The notes: generated by a model not told the origin, from the sequence alone. Numbered from the stretch's first letter, positions 1 to 13,129 are shown. The stretch is DNA of 64,000 nt from Warburgia ugandensis (GCA_035236585.1 CP141126.1:8011001-8075000), one strand, 5' to 3'. Numbers and translations are program-made.

Positions 1-1640
1 ACTAATTTATATGTTTTTATTACATGATTAAACTTAGCTATTAGATTCATTGGATCGAGATCTAGCCATGGAGATTAAGAGGTTCACAGGATGATCATGT
101 GGACATTGAAGATCTAGCTATCAAAAACTCTCTAGAGCAAAAATGACTCTACTTTCTTCTTTTAAAAAGTTTTTAATAATGGACATTTCCTAATTTAAAA
201 AGTTCCTTCTTTCACTAAAGCTTTGCTAATTGAAGAGTTTCTTAATTAGAAATTGTCCTAATGAGCAAGTTTCTTATTATTTCTCTTAGCTAATCACTCA
301 TTTCCTTAAAGAGAAATACTTTTCTCATCAAAATATGAAAGCTCGACCAATGTTTGACCTAATTAAAAACATCCTATTTGGGTCTATTTTTGTATGTTTT
401 AGGAAGCTTTGTTATTTAGAGACATTTTGAAAAGGAAAGGAAAATAATTTGCAAGAACAAAGAAAATTAAGGACAGATAAAGAGAATTAGAAATGCTTGC
501 TAGTCAAGTATCCTCTATTTTAGTAGTATTTCTTGCTTATTATCCAAGTTTCTTAGGAATTAGTAAGGAAATTCATCTATATAAAGCCAAAAAACATCCC
601 ACTTTAGGAGGTTGGTTCTTGATGTTTCTTGAAGCAAAGAAGACTTGAAAATATCTTAGAAGAGAACAAGACCAACCTTGAAAAGTTCATCAATCATTGC
701 TAGTGGATCTTCCACAATACAAGGTTAATTTCAAAGTTTAGAAATAGGAGAAAGCCAAAAGATGAGTGTTAATATTTTTCTTATTCAACTTTATAGTCTT
801 TTAGTTTAGAAATTTAATGTATGAATGATTTAATGATAAGATGTTCTTTGAAGAACGTTTTTAAGGTTTTGTTTCACTTCTATTCTAATACTTATAGTTT
901 AAATGTGTGAATAGTTAGACAAGTCATGACTGTATCAATAGTTGTAAATGATACGTGCCAATTAGAATACATAATCTATGCTATGAGATTATCTATTACA
1001 TCTTTAGGGGCATTCTAGCTTGTAGCCAAAGAATGATGCTAGTTCATATGGAATTTCAAATAATAAGAAACATTAGTATGATTTAGACGATGGATTTTTA
1101 ATTCCTAAACTACTCTCTAATATCTTCATTTTCTTCAACTGTTTTTTGTTTTAGCTTTACTTTCGTTTTAATTTTAATTTTAATTTTGATTTTATTTTTA
1201 AAACAAAATTCTCTATAAATTTGGTAGATAATTCCCACTGTTATTGAGATTTGACGACCTTTCATACTTGCCCTACAATTGATCTCATATACTTGCAAGA
1301 GTGAGGTTTGAAAAATAAATCATCAATTAGTGAGGCAGGATTGTCATATATTGGTGTGTGTTCTGCAAGTTGTATGCGAAGCTTTATCAATCATTTCTGA
1401 CTAGAAATCATTATATGACATTCTTAACTATATTACTAGTTGTAAAATTGCAAAACAAAGAAATTTATCCTAATGACAATCATTTTGATTGCATTCATGA
1501 CACTGTCACGGCACCTTTCGTCAAATATTAGATGGCAGGCTATGAATACAACATATACTTGTATACTAGGAAGATGGTCCCTGCTTCAGCATTGAAAAAT
1601 CAATGAACTTGTTATCCCATTTAAGGGATGAAGTTCAGCA
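1..1640. other. Non-coding flank, possible old LTR-retrotransposon end
   Basis: No supportable gene. The stretch is AT-rich. It contains a TATA-like motif (ctatataaag, near 577-586) and, near 1230-1310, a phrase resembling the leader after some plant LTRs (a 'ttcccactgttattgag...tacttgcaagagtgagg' type context, quoted here in part). I infer an LTR-derived segment, but no paired LTR, primer-binding site or target duplication is visible. The short minus-strand reading frame at 1110-1298 is low-complexity lysine/isoleucine and is not a gene. Confidence 0.3.
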
Positions 1641-1646
1641 ACCTGC

Positions 1647-2852
1647 TTATGCATTTTTATTGCATTCTTGGGCATTAACTCTGTTAAGATCGGAATGATC
1701 AACTATGAAAATCTGGTCATTATCCCTAACCACTTCGATGCTGTCGATCTCTGCACCTTCTTCAGTCAATATAATTGCAGTCCTTGTATCGAAGCCAAGC
1801 TTCTCCTCTGTCATGAGAGAAAATACAATAACCTTTAATCAGAGCTCTTTATGACAAGGAAACTGATCTTTACAACCTTGCTTTTATGTCGTGCTCCCTT
1901 TTTCTTTCTATATTGTGTTGTTAGTTAATAACTCCTAGTGATTTGTTATGGCTAATGAAAGAAGTTGGAGACAGAGAAAGAAAGAAAGCTGCAATTAATA
2001 GAGCTCCCCCAGCAATAAAACGGAGGAAAAATTCATATAAAAATCAATAATTGAAACCATACCTGCAATTTTTTTGAGTTCTTCTATGGAGTTTGGCAAC
2101 CTTATAAGCTTTCCTGCTTCTGAGCAAGGGCCTCTTAGCAGAGGATGGCCTTTGTATATGCCAACCCTAGGAAAAATCTCTACATTTCTTATCTTCGTGG
2201 GCACTTGTTCCTGCTTTTTAGAGGTTGTAAGAGGCTCCATAGGTGTTTCTAGCACTGTAATTCGATGGCCCACTTCACGTTTTTGCACCATCTCCTCCAA
2301 AACTTCAGTTGGAAATCCTCCTAGGCTAGCATAACGCGTGTTATGAGTTGTTTCTCCAGTCAGATCTTTCTCATCTACATTTGCACCATTCATAACCAAG
2401 AAATGCACCATATCTACATGGTTTTCGGCCATGGCAATTTGTAATGCTGTCCATCCTCGGTGATCCTTCGAGTCGATGTTCAGTCCATGCTTCAGCAGTG
2501 CTTGCATTGTAGAACGATCATTCTTCCTTGCCGCCTGGCAGAGAAGATCACCGCCGGTGTTGGGATCAGACATGGATGCATAGTGGTACAAGTGACTGAA
2601 GACGGAGTGGTGCTTTGAAGAGATGGCGTCCCATAAGGGAGTATTTCCATTCATATCTGTATTTGATAAAATGAATCAGTAAAAAGTGAAAGCTAGATCG
2701 AAGTTTTTGGAAGTAACTCTGCTTACCTCGTATGTTTATGTTACAATCATACTTCAGTAGAATCAAAACACACTCCTCGTGGCCTTTTGCTGCTGCTATG
2801 TGCTGATGATACACAATTAATTACAAAAGTAAGAGAAAAGATTATGAGAAAT

Positions 2853-2929
<77 letters not shown>

Positions 2930-5900
2930 TGCCACACATGTGCATCATATTAGCAATGAGAACGTACCAAGGATGTTCTGCCTTGTGAGTCGACAACATT
3001 AGGATCTGTTCCCGCTTTTAAAAATTCTTCTAGCAAGGCACTGTTACCAGTGGCAGCCACAGTCAGTAGATCGCCAGATATGTTCATCTCATCGGTTACT
3101 TCAGTCTTTCTTAAGAAATCATCAATACTCAGATCCTTAAATTCTTTGCAGTGCTGCAAAAGTAACCAAGATACATCTATGTCGTTAGAAACACAGCACA
3201 AACACAGATGTAGAGGAAAGAAATCAAAGATAAACACTAAAGTGTTACACAGTTAAGCAATATTGCCTATCAGCCTGTGCCAATGGGGCAGGTCCAAAGT
3301 GAAGTCAGAGAGAGATCTGAACGGTTCTCATGCCTCAAACAAGAACCCATACTTATTTACTCATAATTCTCATAAAGTTTCTCTACTCTCTCACACTGTA
3401 TGGGAAGAAGGACAACATATGGTACTTTCCTTGTCAGTTTAGGATTTAATAGCAAACGACATAAAAGGACTAGATCTTTGATGATTGCCTTAATTGGAAT
3501 TATCCAAGAACATATATCGGCCCTATTACTTGCTGATCTTTCTAAAGTAAAATTGGAATTTACCTGTAAGAAATTCTTGAGAATAGTTATGTTATCTTCT
3601 TGTCTGATCTGCATTGCCTCTATGAGGGTGCTCTGCTTCAACCTTAAGAGCTGTGACAACGTCTTTGTCCGATAAGTGAAGCTTTGAGGTCTATTACAGA
3701 GTGCGCTTACCTCTCCGAAGATATCTCCACTGTGTAAAGTACCTATCACTGGTTCCCCATCCATTTGGCAACATATAATTTCTACTTCGCCTGATACCAC
3801 AATATAAACATCATCTGGTGCCTCGTTATGCATGATAATATCCTCTCTTGGTGGGAGATACTCAGCTTGCATCTCTGCTACCTGACCCATGTCCATGTAA
3901 ATTAACAAACCAATCTCTTAGCGTGATTGTGGGATATGGAGATGCTGTTGACAGAAAGCCAAAATTCTCACCAGGAGCAGGAGTATTTCCCTCGAGACGC
4001 CTTTAAAGAGATAAACCCGCTCCACAGTCGGGAGGAACAGATGCTGGCAGATGCTTTTACGGATAGATTTGGGCAGTTGTTCCACCAGTTGCTGTTGGTT
4101 TAAGCTCTCTGCTCTGAATCTCAGACACATGTATGCCAATATCTGCTCTTTCAATCGTGGGGGTAGATGATTTCGACAAACAAAACTAGAAGCTGATTGT
4201 ATACTGTTTCTCTGCAATACAAGCTAAATTATCAAATGACGCACACGAGGTCTAAAACTCAAAAGTTGTACGCAAAGAAAAGTTCTAACTTGTAAGAGAT
4301 TCTAGGACAGGAGTGTCTTACGAATTCCATTGTGCGACGGGTTCCTTCCACAACCAAATTAGTCATGTTTCCGATAAGATAAGCAGTGAGGCCTAAATTG
4401 AAGAGCATGTAGCAAATATTGAAAATCATTTCCCTAGTGTTCACAGCATGAAGATCTCCATAACCAACAGTTGTCATGGTGGTGATGGACCAGTAGAGAG
4501 AGGAAATATATCGGACCCATAAGTTTGCTTCTCTGAAGTTTGGGATCACAGCTCCAATCCATGTCCTTCCTTGATCGGGGTACCGATCGGCGAGCAAGTA
4601 ATAGAGACACCCAGCACAGTGCACAAGAAAAACAGTAACCTGCACCAACAATTTAAGTTTCTTCATCTCACTACAACTTTCTTATCTCCGTTGCTTTATC
4701 AACAAGAACATAAAAACAACTTCTGCACTCACAGCTAAAAGTCTAAAACATCTTATCCAGAAGTAGCTGAACCTGATATCCTTTTCAAGTCTGCAAATAG
4801 AGCACCAGAAGATAAAGATCAAGAAGCAAAGTTTTAGTAACTCTTTTAAGACTGTGACTTCTCCATTTTCAATGGTCATTCATCAATTCACTGAGAGGAA
4901 TTACCTTGTGAACAGTTGTTTGACCTTTCTTAGCCGCCAAAGTCTAAGCATTCCCAAGAGACTATATGAAAGTCCTGCCTTGTTCTTTCCTGTGACCAAG
5001 TAGGCTACAGCCTCAAATGGGATGGTTGAAGCCAAATCCATGACAAACCATGTTGAGAGATACCTGATAGAGAAAAATCACAAAGATCATGTTGATTTCA
5101 TTATCATAAATCCAAGAACAATTTCAAGTCTTGTATCGGTTACCACACAGACGGATTTTCTTTCTTGCATGTCTAACAGTGATTGAGAGGCCATTATCCA
5201 CATGGTAAACGAGAACAAAATCAGTTTAGGGTGTCTGGATGGAGTAATTAGGTTTTATCCATGTCTTATATATTGACTATAACAGGAAATAAAATATCTA
5301 AGGATGATTTTGTCGATGGATTATTTGATTCCTTCGTGAATTATCACCCCACAAAAGAATAGTAGGCATATACCATCTGGAAGCCATGTTCCATATTCCT
5401 TCCCTTGGATAAGTTACAAAATTCTACAATAATTGATCGCTTTTTGAAAAGTTGGAATGGAACTTTAGAAAAGTTTTAAATAATTCAAAACTTTAGCTTT
5501 TTATGGATGTACAGACAAAACTAGAATTTACAGAACTAAAACATGGATTTGATGAATTATTCGTCATTTTTTCTTTCTGATCTTTTCCCAAATGCTTCTC
5601 AAAATTTCTAAATATTCTCCTTGCCCTTTTGGTTTCTAAATCCTGAATTCTCTACCCACCCACTTAAGGAGGCGTCATCACATGTTGGGGAGAATTAGTT
5701 GAGGAAATGGCATCCGTATTCCAGACTTATTTTGGGTCCCACCTAGCTAGCCTCGTCTTTGAATGATTTGACCCATATATCTTGCTCACAATAGAAATAA
5801 CATTTATGATTGTTGGATTATTTTAGCCACGTTGTTTTGAATTGTAAATTATAATCATTAGTTCAATTGAAAAAAACTAATATATAGAAGCATCCAATGA

Positions 5901-8900
5901 GCATAAATTTTTGACGGCATCCAAAATAAGAGAGACTAAACAAAACAAATAGGTTTGATTATCCAAAGATGGGCCTAGTAGTTTGGGCCCCAAATCACTC
6001 TAGATAGCATTCTTTTTTCTTTTTTCTTTTTGGGTACAAACTAAGAATTAGAAAGCAAATCACTCACACACTCTCTTAAATATAAACCAGCCACAGGGTG
6101 GTCACTTGAAGCATATGAGCTAATATAGTCTAGTGGTTAAGGAGCCTCTCCTGTAAGTAGGTCACTGATTAGAGATAGTGCATCACAGTCCCTTAGGGAA
6201 AAGTAGAATGCTTGCACATTGAGAGGGGTGTTCCAGGAACACATATAGCAAGGGTACGTGCACATTAGAAGTGTCCTAAGAATATGTATGGAAAATGATG
6301 CATATATAAAGACCTATTAGGTGTGTGAGTTACCACTTCCAAAAAAAAAGAAAAAGACAAGTGGCCACTTAAACCTGCACCTGAGTGCCCTAGCCCAAAC
6401 ATTTGCCATGAAAGTGCTACATATTTGGTTGATTTAGCCTAGTCATCTCATGGCTACATCTTTGGATGACTAAAAGGGCAGCCCCAGTGCACGAAGTTCC
6501 CTCCTATGCGAGGGCTGGGGAAGGGGTGGACCACAAGGGCCTAAAGTACACAGCTTTACCTTCATTTTGCAAGAGGCTGTTTTTACGCCTTAAACCCGTG
6601 ACCTCAAGGTCATACGATGACAACTTATACCCAAAATCAGAATAATTATATGATTCTAACTTTATAGAGACCATAGTTTTGGGAGTTGAATAAAGAGTGT
6701 TGTCTATCAGGACAAATGTTGAGCGCTTGTAGCTAAAGGTCCATTTAGGGCCTTTGGCCTAGCATTCGTCTATCTATAGATCAATAGATGACGAAAATGG
6801 AGACACTAGTTGAGAGATTTTGGAAATTGAAGTACTAGTCTACAAGATGATGATGTATATAATGGAGCTGCTAAGTACCCCTGATAATAATGCTTAACCT
6901 GAAACTCATTCATTACTTATAGGTGAAATGCAACAACCTAGACAAATCCTAGACACATTTGAAACCATTTATTGCGAATGGGACCAATGAGCCTCCTCTT
7001 ATGGAAAGTGAAAGACATAAAGGCTAAAAAGGACAACCCTAGTGCAGGAAGCTCCAATATATGTATATCTAAGAAAGAGGTAGATCACAAGGGTCGTAGC
7101 CTTATCTTGTATTTTTTCAAGAGGATGTTTTCATGCTTTCAATCCATCATCTCAAGGTCACACAATGACAACTTTACCATTGCACCGTCTGCCCTTCACT
7201 AATAAAAGACTTTTTTAATAACAAAAATTATTTTGGAAAATTATTTAATAATAATTGTGACTTTCACTTATTTGGTGAAAGCTAGGAAAGTGAAAGACAT
7301 AAAGGCTCCTCTTCACCAAATATGTGACTTTTTCAATAATAAAAATAAATCTGGACAATTATTTCAATAAAATAAATATTCTCCTAGAAACCAACATCAT
7401 GTACCCTATCCTTTTCTGTCAATAACCAGCTTTCGGGCTGTCAACAGAAGTTACGATGCATTTCTCCACACAAAGGCATTCGATACACTATTTGAATAAT
7501 TGAGTCATGGTCACTGAAGGTTAACAATTGGACGGTACAGATTTTGTAGGACCAGCACCAGTTGGAGCATTGAGATGGTCTTAAACACACTTTAAATTTG
7601 AGGAATGCCCCAGTAGCATGCAGTCTGTCCTGCCTACTTCGTGGTGGGCCTACATAGGATTCCATCTGGACCGCTCATCATAAGATCGGGTCCTAGCTAG
7701 TTAGATCTTTCAGAGCAAATGGACAACTCGAGCATCCAGCTAAAATGGCCTGCATCTTGGTCCTAGTAAAAGACCAAGTACAAGAAATGGTTCACATTGG
7801 ATTACCAAAAACACAGTTTTGGAAGGTTTTCCAATTAGCAAGATTTCAAGCCATTGGAGATCTGAAATCACCAACCAACCAACCTAAATTCTTGTACATG
7901 AAGATTAAGAGCAACCAACCTAATTGCGATTTTTCTTGAATCACGAACCAGAAGCTGTGTTCTTGGATCGATGTAGGCCACGAAGAATGTTAGTACTATG
8001 TCGACGGCGAAAAACAGGTCGACAATACTATCTGCAATGTAGAGACCTCCTCTGGGAGCAGCATTCATGAAAGCAACCTCGAAAGGATAGACCCATGCCG
8101 AGTAAGCCACCAACAACGCTGTGAATGTCTCCCAACACCTGAAAATGACATGACAATGCCCATTTATATATGTAGGGATCAATATACTGCATTGTTCGTG
8201 GTCATTTTTGCTCTAAATTTGTGGTGATCAGAACCATCCACTATCTTCCAAGCTGTCTTAGAGACGACCTAAAAGTCTCATCCACTGTGTGATTCTAGCC
8301 CTTGTTTTTGTTAGTTGCAAAATGTGCCTCTTCTCCATTATAGAACTTAAAAAAGCTCTAGGAAACATGAGTTAAGATTACCCAGTTAATGAGATTTTTG
8401 GGCAGGACCTATCTAAGACAAGACTTCGAGATCAATGATCTAGATCATCCAAAATATGGGCCTTGCTTGCGCTTCAAGACATCTGGATCATTGCCTGGAG
8501 ATCATCATATGATTTTATTTTTTTTAATTTTTTTTGAACAAAGGAAACAAAAATTTCTTTTAGAATGGAACAACCTGATATTTATCCTGTAACAGTTAGC
8601 TGAATTTGTACGCAGTGTCCATACACCTTACTATTAACTCTGCCGACATTACCCCAAGAAAAGTCAATAAACATTAGGCTTGGTTGACTCAATGAGTCAA
8701 GTTGAGTGACTGCGTGTATGACTCGGACTTAACTCAGCTGGTAGAGCAGACGACTGAAAATCCTAAATTCCTCTCTTTCTGCATTTCTAATTCAACCTGG
8801 ACTCAATCACTTCATTAATTATTCTCCTGAAGCCAGTCCATGATCGAGTTGTAGTAGTCTGTATATGTACATGCGGAACATAAACACGTATAGTTATCTG

Positions 8901-9166
8901 TAGGTAACCACCCATGAGGATACCACAGTGCAAAAACAAACCTACCTGTATCTTGAATCCAATGGAGAGATGATTCTCCCTCTGGAGTTGATCTGGGGTT
9001 GATTGTAACTTGAGACACCCAACGGAGGAAGAATGAGCTTCGAGAGGTTGCGAAGGTTTAGAGATGCCGAACCATCGTCCTCAAGCTCGAGTTCTTCAGA
9101 GTGGCCATGGCTCTGGTGGAAGCCCTTCATAAGGTTAGAAGAGTTTGGGAATGGAGCAGTGCTCAT
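1647..9166 (-). CDS. AKT2: AKT2/3-type Shaker potassium channel, complete, 11 exons, 849 aa
   Basis: This is a voltage-gated K+ channel of the plant Shaker family; AKT2/3 members are weakly rectifying plasma-membrane channels of the phloem. Exons on the minus strand are 9166-8946, 8138-7920, 5063-4905, 4790-4733, 4639-4322, 4211-3972, 3881-3564, 3153-2968, 2802-2727, 2656-2063 and 1807-1647. All junctions are GT-AG and the sum is 2550 nt, in frame. Visible parts are S1-S4 (basic S4 near residues 181-204, [11 protein letters not shown]), the pore signature TTVGYGD at 275-281, a cyclic-nucleotide-binding domain near 395-511 (GDIFGEV at 457-463), ankyrin repeats near 530-700 and a C-terminal acidic KHA-type domain. 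Motifs such as [12 protein letters not shown] and [14 protein letters not shown] fit AKT2 better than AKT1 or KAT1. I chose the ATG at 9166 because it gives an N-terminus like known AKT2; an in-frame ATG at 9259 would add 31 residues with a histidine run. Intron 3, at 2.85 kb, is the longest. Confidence 0.93.
2854..2926. repeat. (CT)n microsatellite in AKT2-like intron 8
   Basis: About 36 uninterrupted CT units lie between the exons at 2968-3153 and 2727-2802, just upstream of the 3' splice site of this 165-nt intron when read on the gene strand (as GA repeats). The repeat makes spurious Ser/Leu and Arg/Glu reading frames on both strands. Confidence 0.97.
6107..6356 (+). mobile_element. tRNA-derived SINE-like element with A-rich tail (family 3)
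   Basis: It begins with a box-A-like stretch (atagtctagtggttaagg) and ends in an A-rich tail (ccaaaaaaaaagaaaaag). It is flanked by an imperfect direct repeat, tggtcacttgaa on the left and tggccacttaaa on the right. These are SINE hallmarks. It sits in intron 3 of the potassium-channel gene. The box B is poorly preserved, so the family is not recognised. Confidence 0.5.
6472..6629 (-). mobile_element. Au-like SINE, 5'-truncated
   Basis: Read on the minus strand it carries the Au SINE phrases: tgacctTGAGGTCacgggtt-type box B, then tgcaaaatgaaggtaaagc, then a GC-rich 'cttccccagccctcg' region, ending gggctgcccttttag. The first ~20 bases of the element (box A side) are missing. It lies in intron 3 of the potassium-channel gene. 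Confidence 0.85.
7003..7307 (-). mobile_element. Degenerate Au-like SINE (7026-7199) within a 23-bp direct repeat
   Basis: Minus-strand Au-like SINE from about 7199 to 7026, diverged in its GC-rich centre but with the box B region (tgaccttgagatgatgg) and the gtcctttt end recognisable. A perfect 23-base direct repeat starting ggaaagtgaaagacataaag lies at 7003-7025 and 7285-7307. About 85 bases of AT-rich sequence separate the SINE 5' end from the right repeat, so this is not a simple target-site duplication. It lies in intron 3 of the potassium-channel gene. Confidence 0.65.
8721..8766 (+). pseudogene. Plastid-like trnF-GAA fragment inside a nuclear intron
   Basis: The run aactcagctggtagagcag followed by acgactgaaaatcct closely matches the D-arm and anticodon arm of plastid tRNA-Phe (anticodon GAA in actGAAaat), with about two mismatches. 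The acceptor stem and T-arm are not preserved, so it cannot be a working tRNA. The single G-T spacing in 'ctggtagag' fits the plastid gene better than the plant mitochondrial one as I remember it. It sits in intron 1 of the potassium-channel gene and is probably organelle-derived DNA. Confidence 0.6.
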
Positions 9167-9259
9167 TGACACTATATGGAGATCTTTTTCCTGGCTTCTT
9201 TGGAGAGGAAGAGCAAGAGGAGGGGAAGGCTTGAAGTGATGGTGGTGGGCACAATTCAT

Positions 9260-12200
9260 GGAGTGGTCCTAACACACAACAGGGACATAAAACCAAGAGG
9301 ACGATAATAGGACTCCTGGTGGCAAGGGCATTGATAGATGTTTGGCGATAAGATCTTGAATGGAATGGAATTGTTGGGTATGTGTTTGTGGTCACTTTCA
9401 CTTCTTTAATCTTTTTCTCCACAGATTTTATGTACCGTTTGTGGGCTTTATAGCAAGTGAAACTCCTTGTTGGTCCACAGCCTGTTGATCCAAGTCGCTA
9501 ACCCTCTGGACCACATCTTAGATAAGCCATGCATCTAGAGTCATTCTTCCACCGACCAATATCTTTTTCTATAGAAGGTGGATAATTGAAGAAGTTCTTA
9601 CATAACAGTAATCACGTTTTAACCAAATGAATAAGATTTATTTATTTTTTATTGTTCATCTAGACTGTGCCCTGAAAGATGAACGATTTAGATCACTAAT
9701 CATCCGGGTCCCGCATGTACTTTCAATTGCAAGATCAACACTGTAATTTCGTCCTTTTTATCAACTCAGTTTCCTAATTTCAGTCAGAATGTCCAACTAG
9801 GAACAGACTTTTCATCTCATGTTGCTTTGGTGGTAAACCTAAACCATGAAAGGCCAAAAGCATGAGAGTTGATTGCAGATAGATTTAAAGGATTAAGCTG
9901 CAGTACCGTTGGATCTTGATCAGACGGTTATCTTCTTCTGTTTTGGGGTAAATAGGTGAGAAACAAAGCAGGGGCCTTCATGGGTGCATGGTAAAAGGAT
10001 ATCTTTTGCAGTTTTCTGGGACAGTAAGGGCATTTAGAGAGATGAATCACGCGGAATAATTGTACTTACGGTCTGAGAATTCTCTGATTTTCATCAGGTA
10101 GCAGTCAGGGCGCACAAGAACATTTCCCCTTTGACAACTCTAAAAGCCTCGTCCACATAAAATATATCCCTTTTTATTCATCAGGATATCAACCATAAAT
10201 ACTACGCGGCAACGGCAGGACCGCTTGATCAGGTTTTTCTTTACTGGACTTTTCTTTTTGTGAATGTTTCTTGATCCGGACCGTCCAGAGCCCATTAGCA
10301 GAAGAATAAAATCCTTTCCCCTGGTGATATATCAAGTGGGTCCAACTCGATAGACATATTAGAAATCTGATGGGACGGATTCACGAGTAATTAGTTAATG
10401 CTTCACTCTTTTGGGATTTGATTGGGCCCACGATGAGAAAAGGGTTGAAGAAACGTATCAGTGAATGATTTGCAGGGTGTCACTTGAAGATGACTTGTAA
10501 CCCTCCATAAACATCTAAACGGCTTGTTATGTACATGCCAGTGCCAATGTGAAACTAACAGTTATTGGTGTATTATTGTAATCCTACTGGCATGCAAATG
10601 AAGAAGCATTAATTCATGGAAGCACAGCATGATCCATGAGGACCATGACATAAGAATAAAGAAAAGAATCAAAGGGAATCACGAGAAACATATCCTTTTC
10701 GTTCGTAAATGGAGAGATCAAAGGGGTGAAAGTTTAGTGATTCTAGGCAGATAGTATGCGGTTTTCATGGCTGAATGTGGGCGTTCATACAAGGAGACGT
10801 TTAGAGACTTTTGGAATTTTTGTTTGGAAGAGTAAGTCGACAACCTATCTGAGGTAGTTGGAAAAATAGGGGAGACAAGAAAAAATAGAGTCTAGCTTGT
10901 GCCACAATATAATAGCCTTGAAGAAGAATTTATTGAGATGGGTAGACAATTCCTCTCTTGTAATGTAGCAAATTTCTCTCTTTTGTTATCTTCTCTTGTA
11001 ATGTAACAAGATATAGATAGTTCTTCTGTAAGTTAACAACGTAATGTGATACATAGACTGCCAAGCAACAGAGAGAGAGAGAGAGAGAGAGAGGAATCTG
11101 ATGGTAAATGCCTTCCATGCGAAAATTGGTGCGTTCAGAAGGTAAGCAGCAAGCTTATTGGACAAGGCCAATGACTTACATAAATTTTCAACCTTGACCT
11201 CCTTTAGTGCTTTCTATGATTGTTTCTTTTACTCTATAAAATCAGTCCGTGGTTCTAACTTCTCACTATATATTTATAGGTTATAATTCAAACTCCTTTT
11301 TACAACGATCAAAGAGTTCGGATATTATCCTGTATACAAGAAATGGGTACTAGACTCTTCCATTATAGGCCTTATCAGCTAGTGCTTCAGATTACAAGCC
11401 ACTGAACTTTGTTGGTACTGGTAATTATAGAGATCGAGAGAGAGAGAGAGAGAGGAAATGGGCACCATGATGGCAAGAAGGAAAGACAGAAAGGCCAGTG
11501 GGCGCATGGGAGCGAAGTTGCAGAAGCAGCCACTTGATGTAATAGTGGAAACGGAGTCACCCTTCTGAAGGGGAGAAAATGGAGTCTTCGAATATATCAG
11601 ACACGTCGGAATTGTGCATGATTAAGAAGCTCATTCGTGCCGATTTCGCGTCAATCATATCGGTCTAAGTAACCATTCCTGCAGAATGCTCCAAAGTGGA
11701 TCAATCATCCGTCGGATCAGTGGTCAAAGAGATTGCTCCCATTGGTAGCTTACAACTAAACAATCAGAGGAAACGTGGTTGATTGCTGGGCAAGCAGTTT
11801 TTTATTTGGGCTTGCCAACATGAAAGAGCAATAACCACAAATTCTAGTGGTGTATACAGATGGCTATTGAATTTCTCTTTCATCTCATGAGTCTCATATC
11901 AGAAGGCACCAAAAAAACATTGGTCATGTTGACATGGGACGTGCCATCTCCCAATTAGTATATCACATGGTCGCAAAACCATTGAATCGGCATAGAACTC
12001 AGCTGAGTTGATGAGGTTTTACACTTTCTGCATTTTACTTCTTGGACTTTCCTAGCTCTGAAATGAAAAAAATGGCGGTAAGAAACCACAGTAAAGGTCT
12101 AAAACCCCACTGCTAAGATTATAAGATTATGGTCTAAAACCCCATAATAGTTGTCTTTCTAGTTTTCCAACCATGGGTATACATCATATTGATTATGATT

Positions 12201-12690
12201 AGTTCTGATATATGGTGTTTTTGTGGAAGATTGCTTATGGACCCAGATAGTCATCTTCTTGGCCACCTCAAAACCTTTCCCCTTGGAATGATGCTAAATT
12301 TTCTGACGGCTAACATTTTTCTGACTTATCTTCCTATCTAGTTTTTGAGCCAACTTTTCTTCCACATGAGAATAAGTGTTTTCAATCTCCCAGTAGAGAT
12401 ATTCTGGGGTTGATTGTCTGAGTAAGAGGCAGGCCTGGAAGATGAGCGGTTTGGACCACAAATGATTGGAGATGTGATATACATGAGCATTCACCGTAAA
12501 AACCTCCTTATAGTTTGTCAGAAGCAGTCGTGGCAGTGGTGTACGTGGACCAAGCCTTTCAACTCAACCAAACAGTCTTAACTATTATGTTTCCTTCTGT
12601 TAAATTAATTGAATGTATATCTTAAGAAGGATCTTTGTGTTGCTCCTTCGCAATAATGTGATCGATCACCACAATAAATCCGGTGATATT
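9260..12690. other. Intergenic and promoter side of the AKT2-like gene
   Basis: No gene supported. The stretch includes the upstream region of the minus-strand channel gene. It contains GA microsatellites at about 11070-11093 and 11436-11454. The reading frames seen here are short and lack family similarity. Confidence 0.6.
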
Positions 12691-12699
12691 GTCAGTTCT

Positions 12700-12857
12700 A
12701 GTCGGCCATGTGATTTAGACTTCAAGGCTCAAGACGTGAAAACAGCCTCTTGTAAAATGCAAGATAAGGCTGTGTACTACAGTCCCATTGTGATCTGCCC
12801 CTTCCCTGAACTCTGCATACTCAAGGAGCTTCATGCACCAGACTGTCCTTTTTTTAG
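12700..12857 (+). mobile_element. Au-like SINE, plus strand
   Basis: It carries the family's ordered landmarks: a degraded box B (ttcaaggctcaagacgtg), aaaacagcctcttgtaaaatg, aagataaggctg, a GC-rich 'ctgccccttccctgaact' section, cttcatgcaccagactgtcc and a terminal T run. The box A end is eroded. Confidence 0.8.
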
Positions 12858-13129
12858 TCCTGCCACCCACCGGGGGCGAACTTTTCATTCTCTAGAAACC
12901 GCTATCATACATTGGACGTGGATGAATGAGGAATTTGTGTACCAATCTTTAGAACAACAGACGCATACCTGATTGATAAGTTTTGCGGGTCCATTTATTG
13001 TCTCGACCTGTCTCAGCTTGTTTGGTTTGGTCACAAGGTTGGTCATGGACGGAGAGAAAACAAAAGCAATTTGGAATGGGCTTCTGTGTCTCTGTTTGCA
13101 GAAGACAAATTCTTAAAATAGAAAGGAAG

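Noticed and set aside
2747..3002. Ser/Leu-rich and Arg/Glu-rich reading frames
   Set aside because: They are translations of the (CT)n microsatellite in a channel intron.
6112..6185. A functional tRNA at the start of the A-tailed element
   Set aside because: Box A is visible but no cloverleaf or proper box B can be formed.
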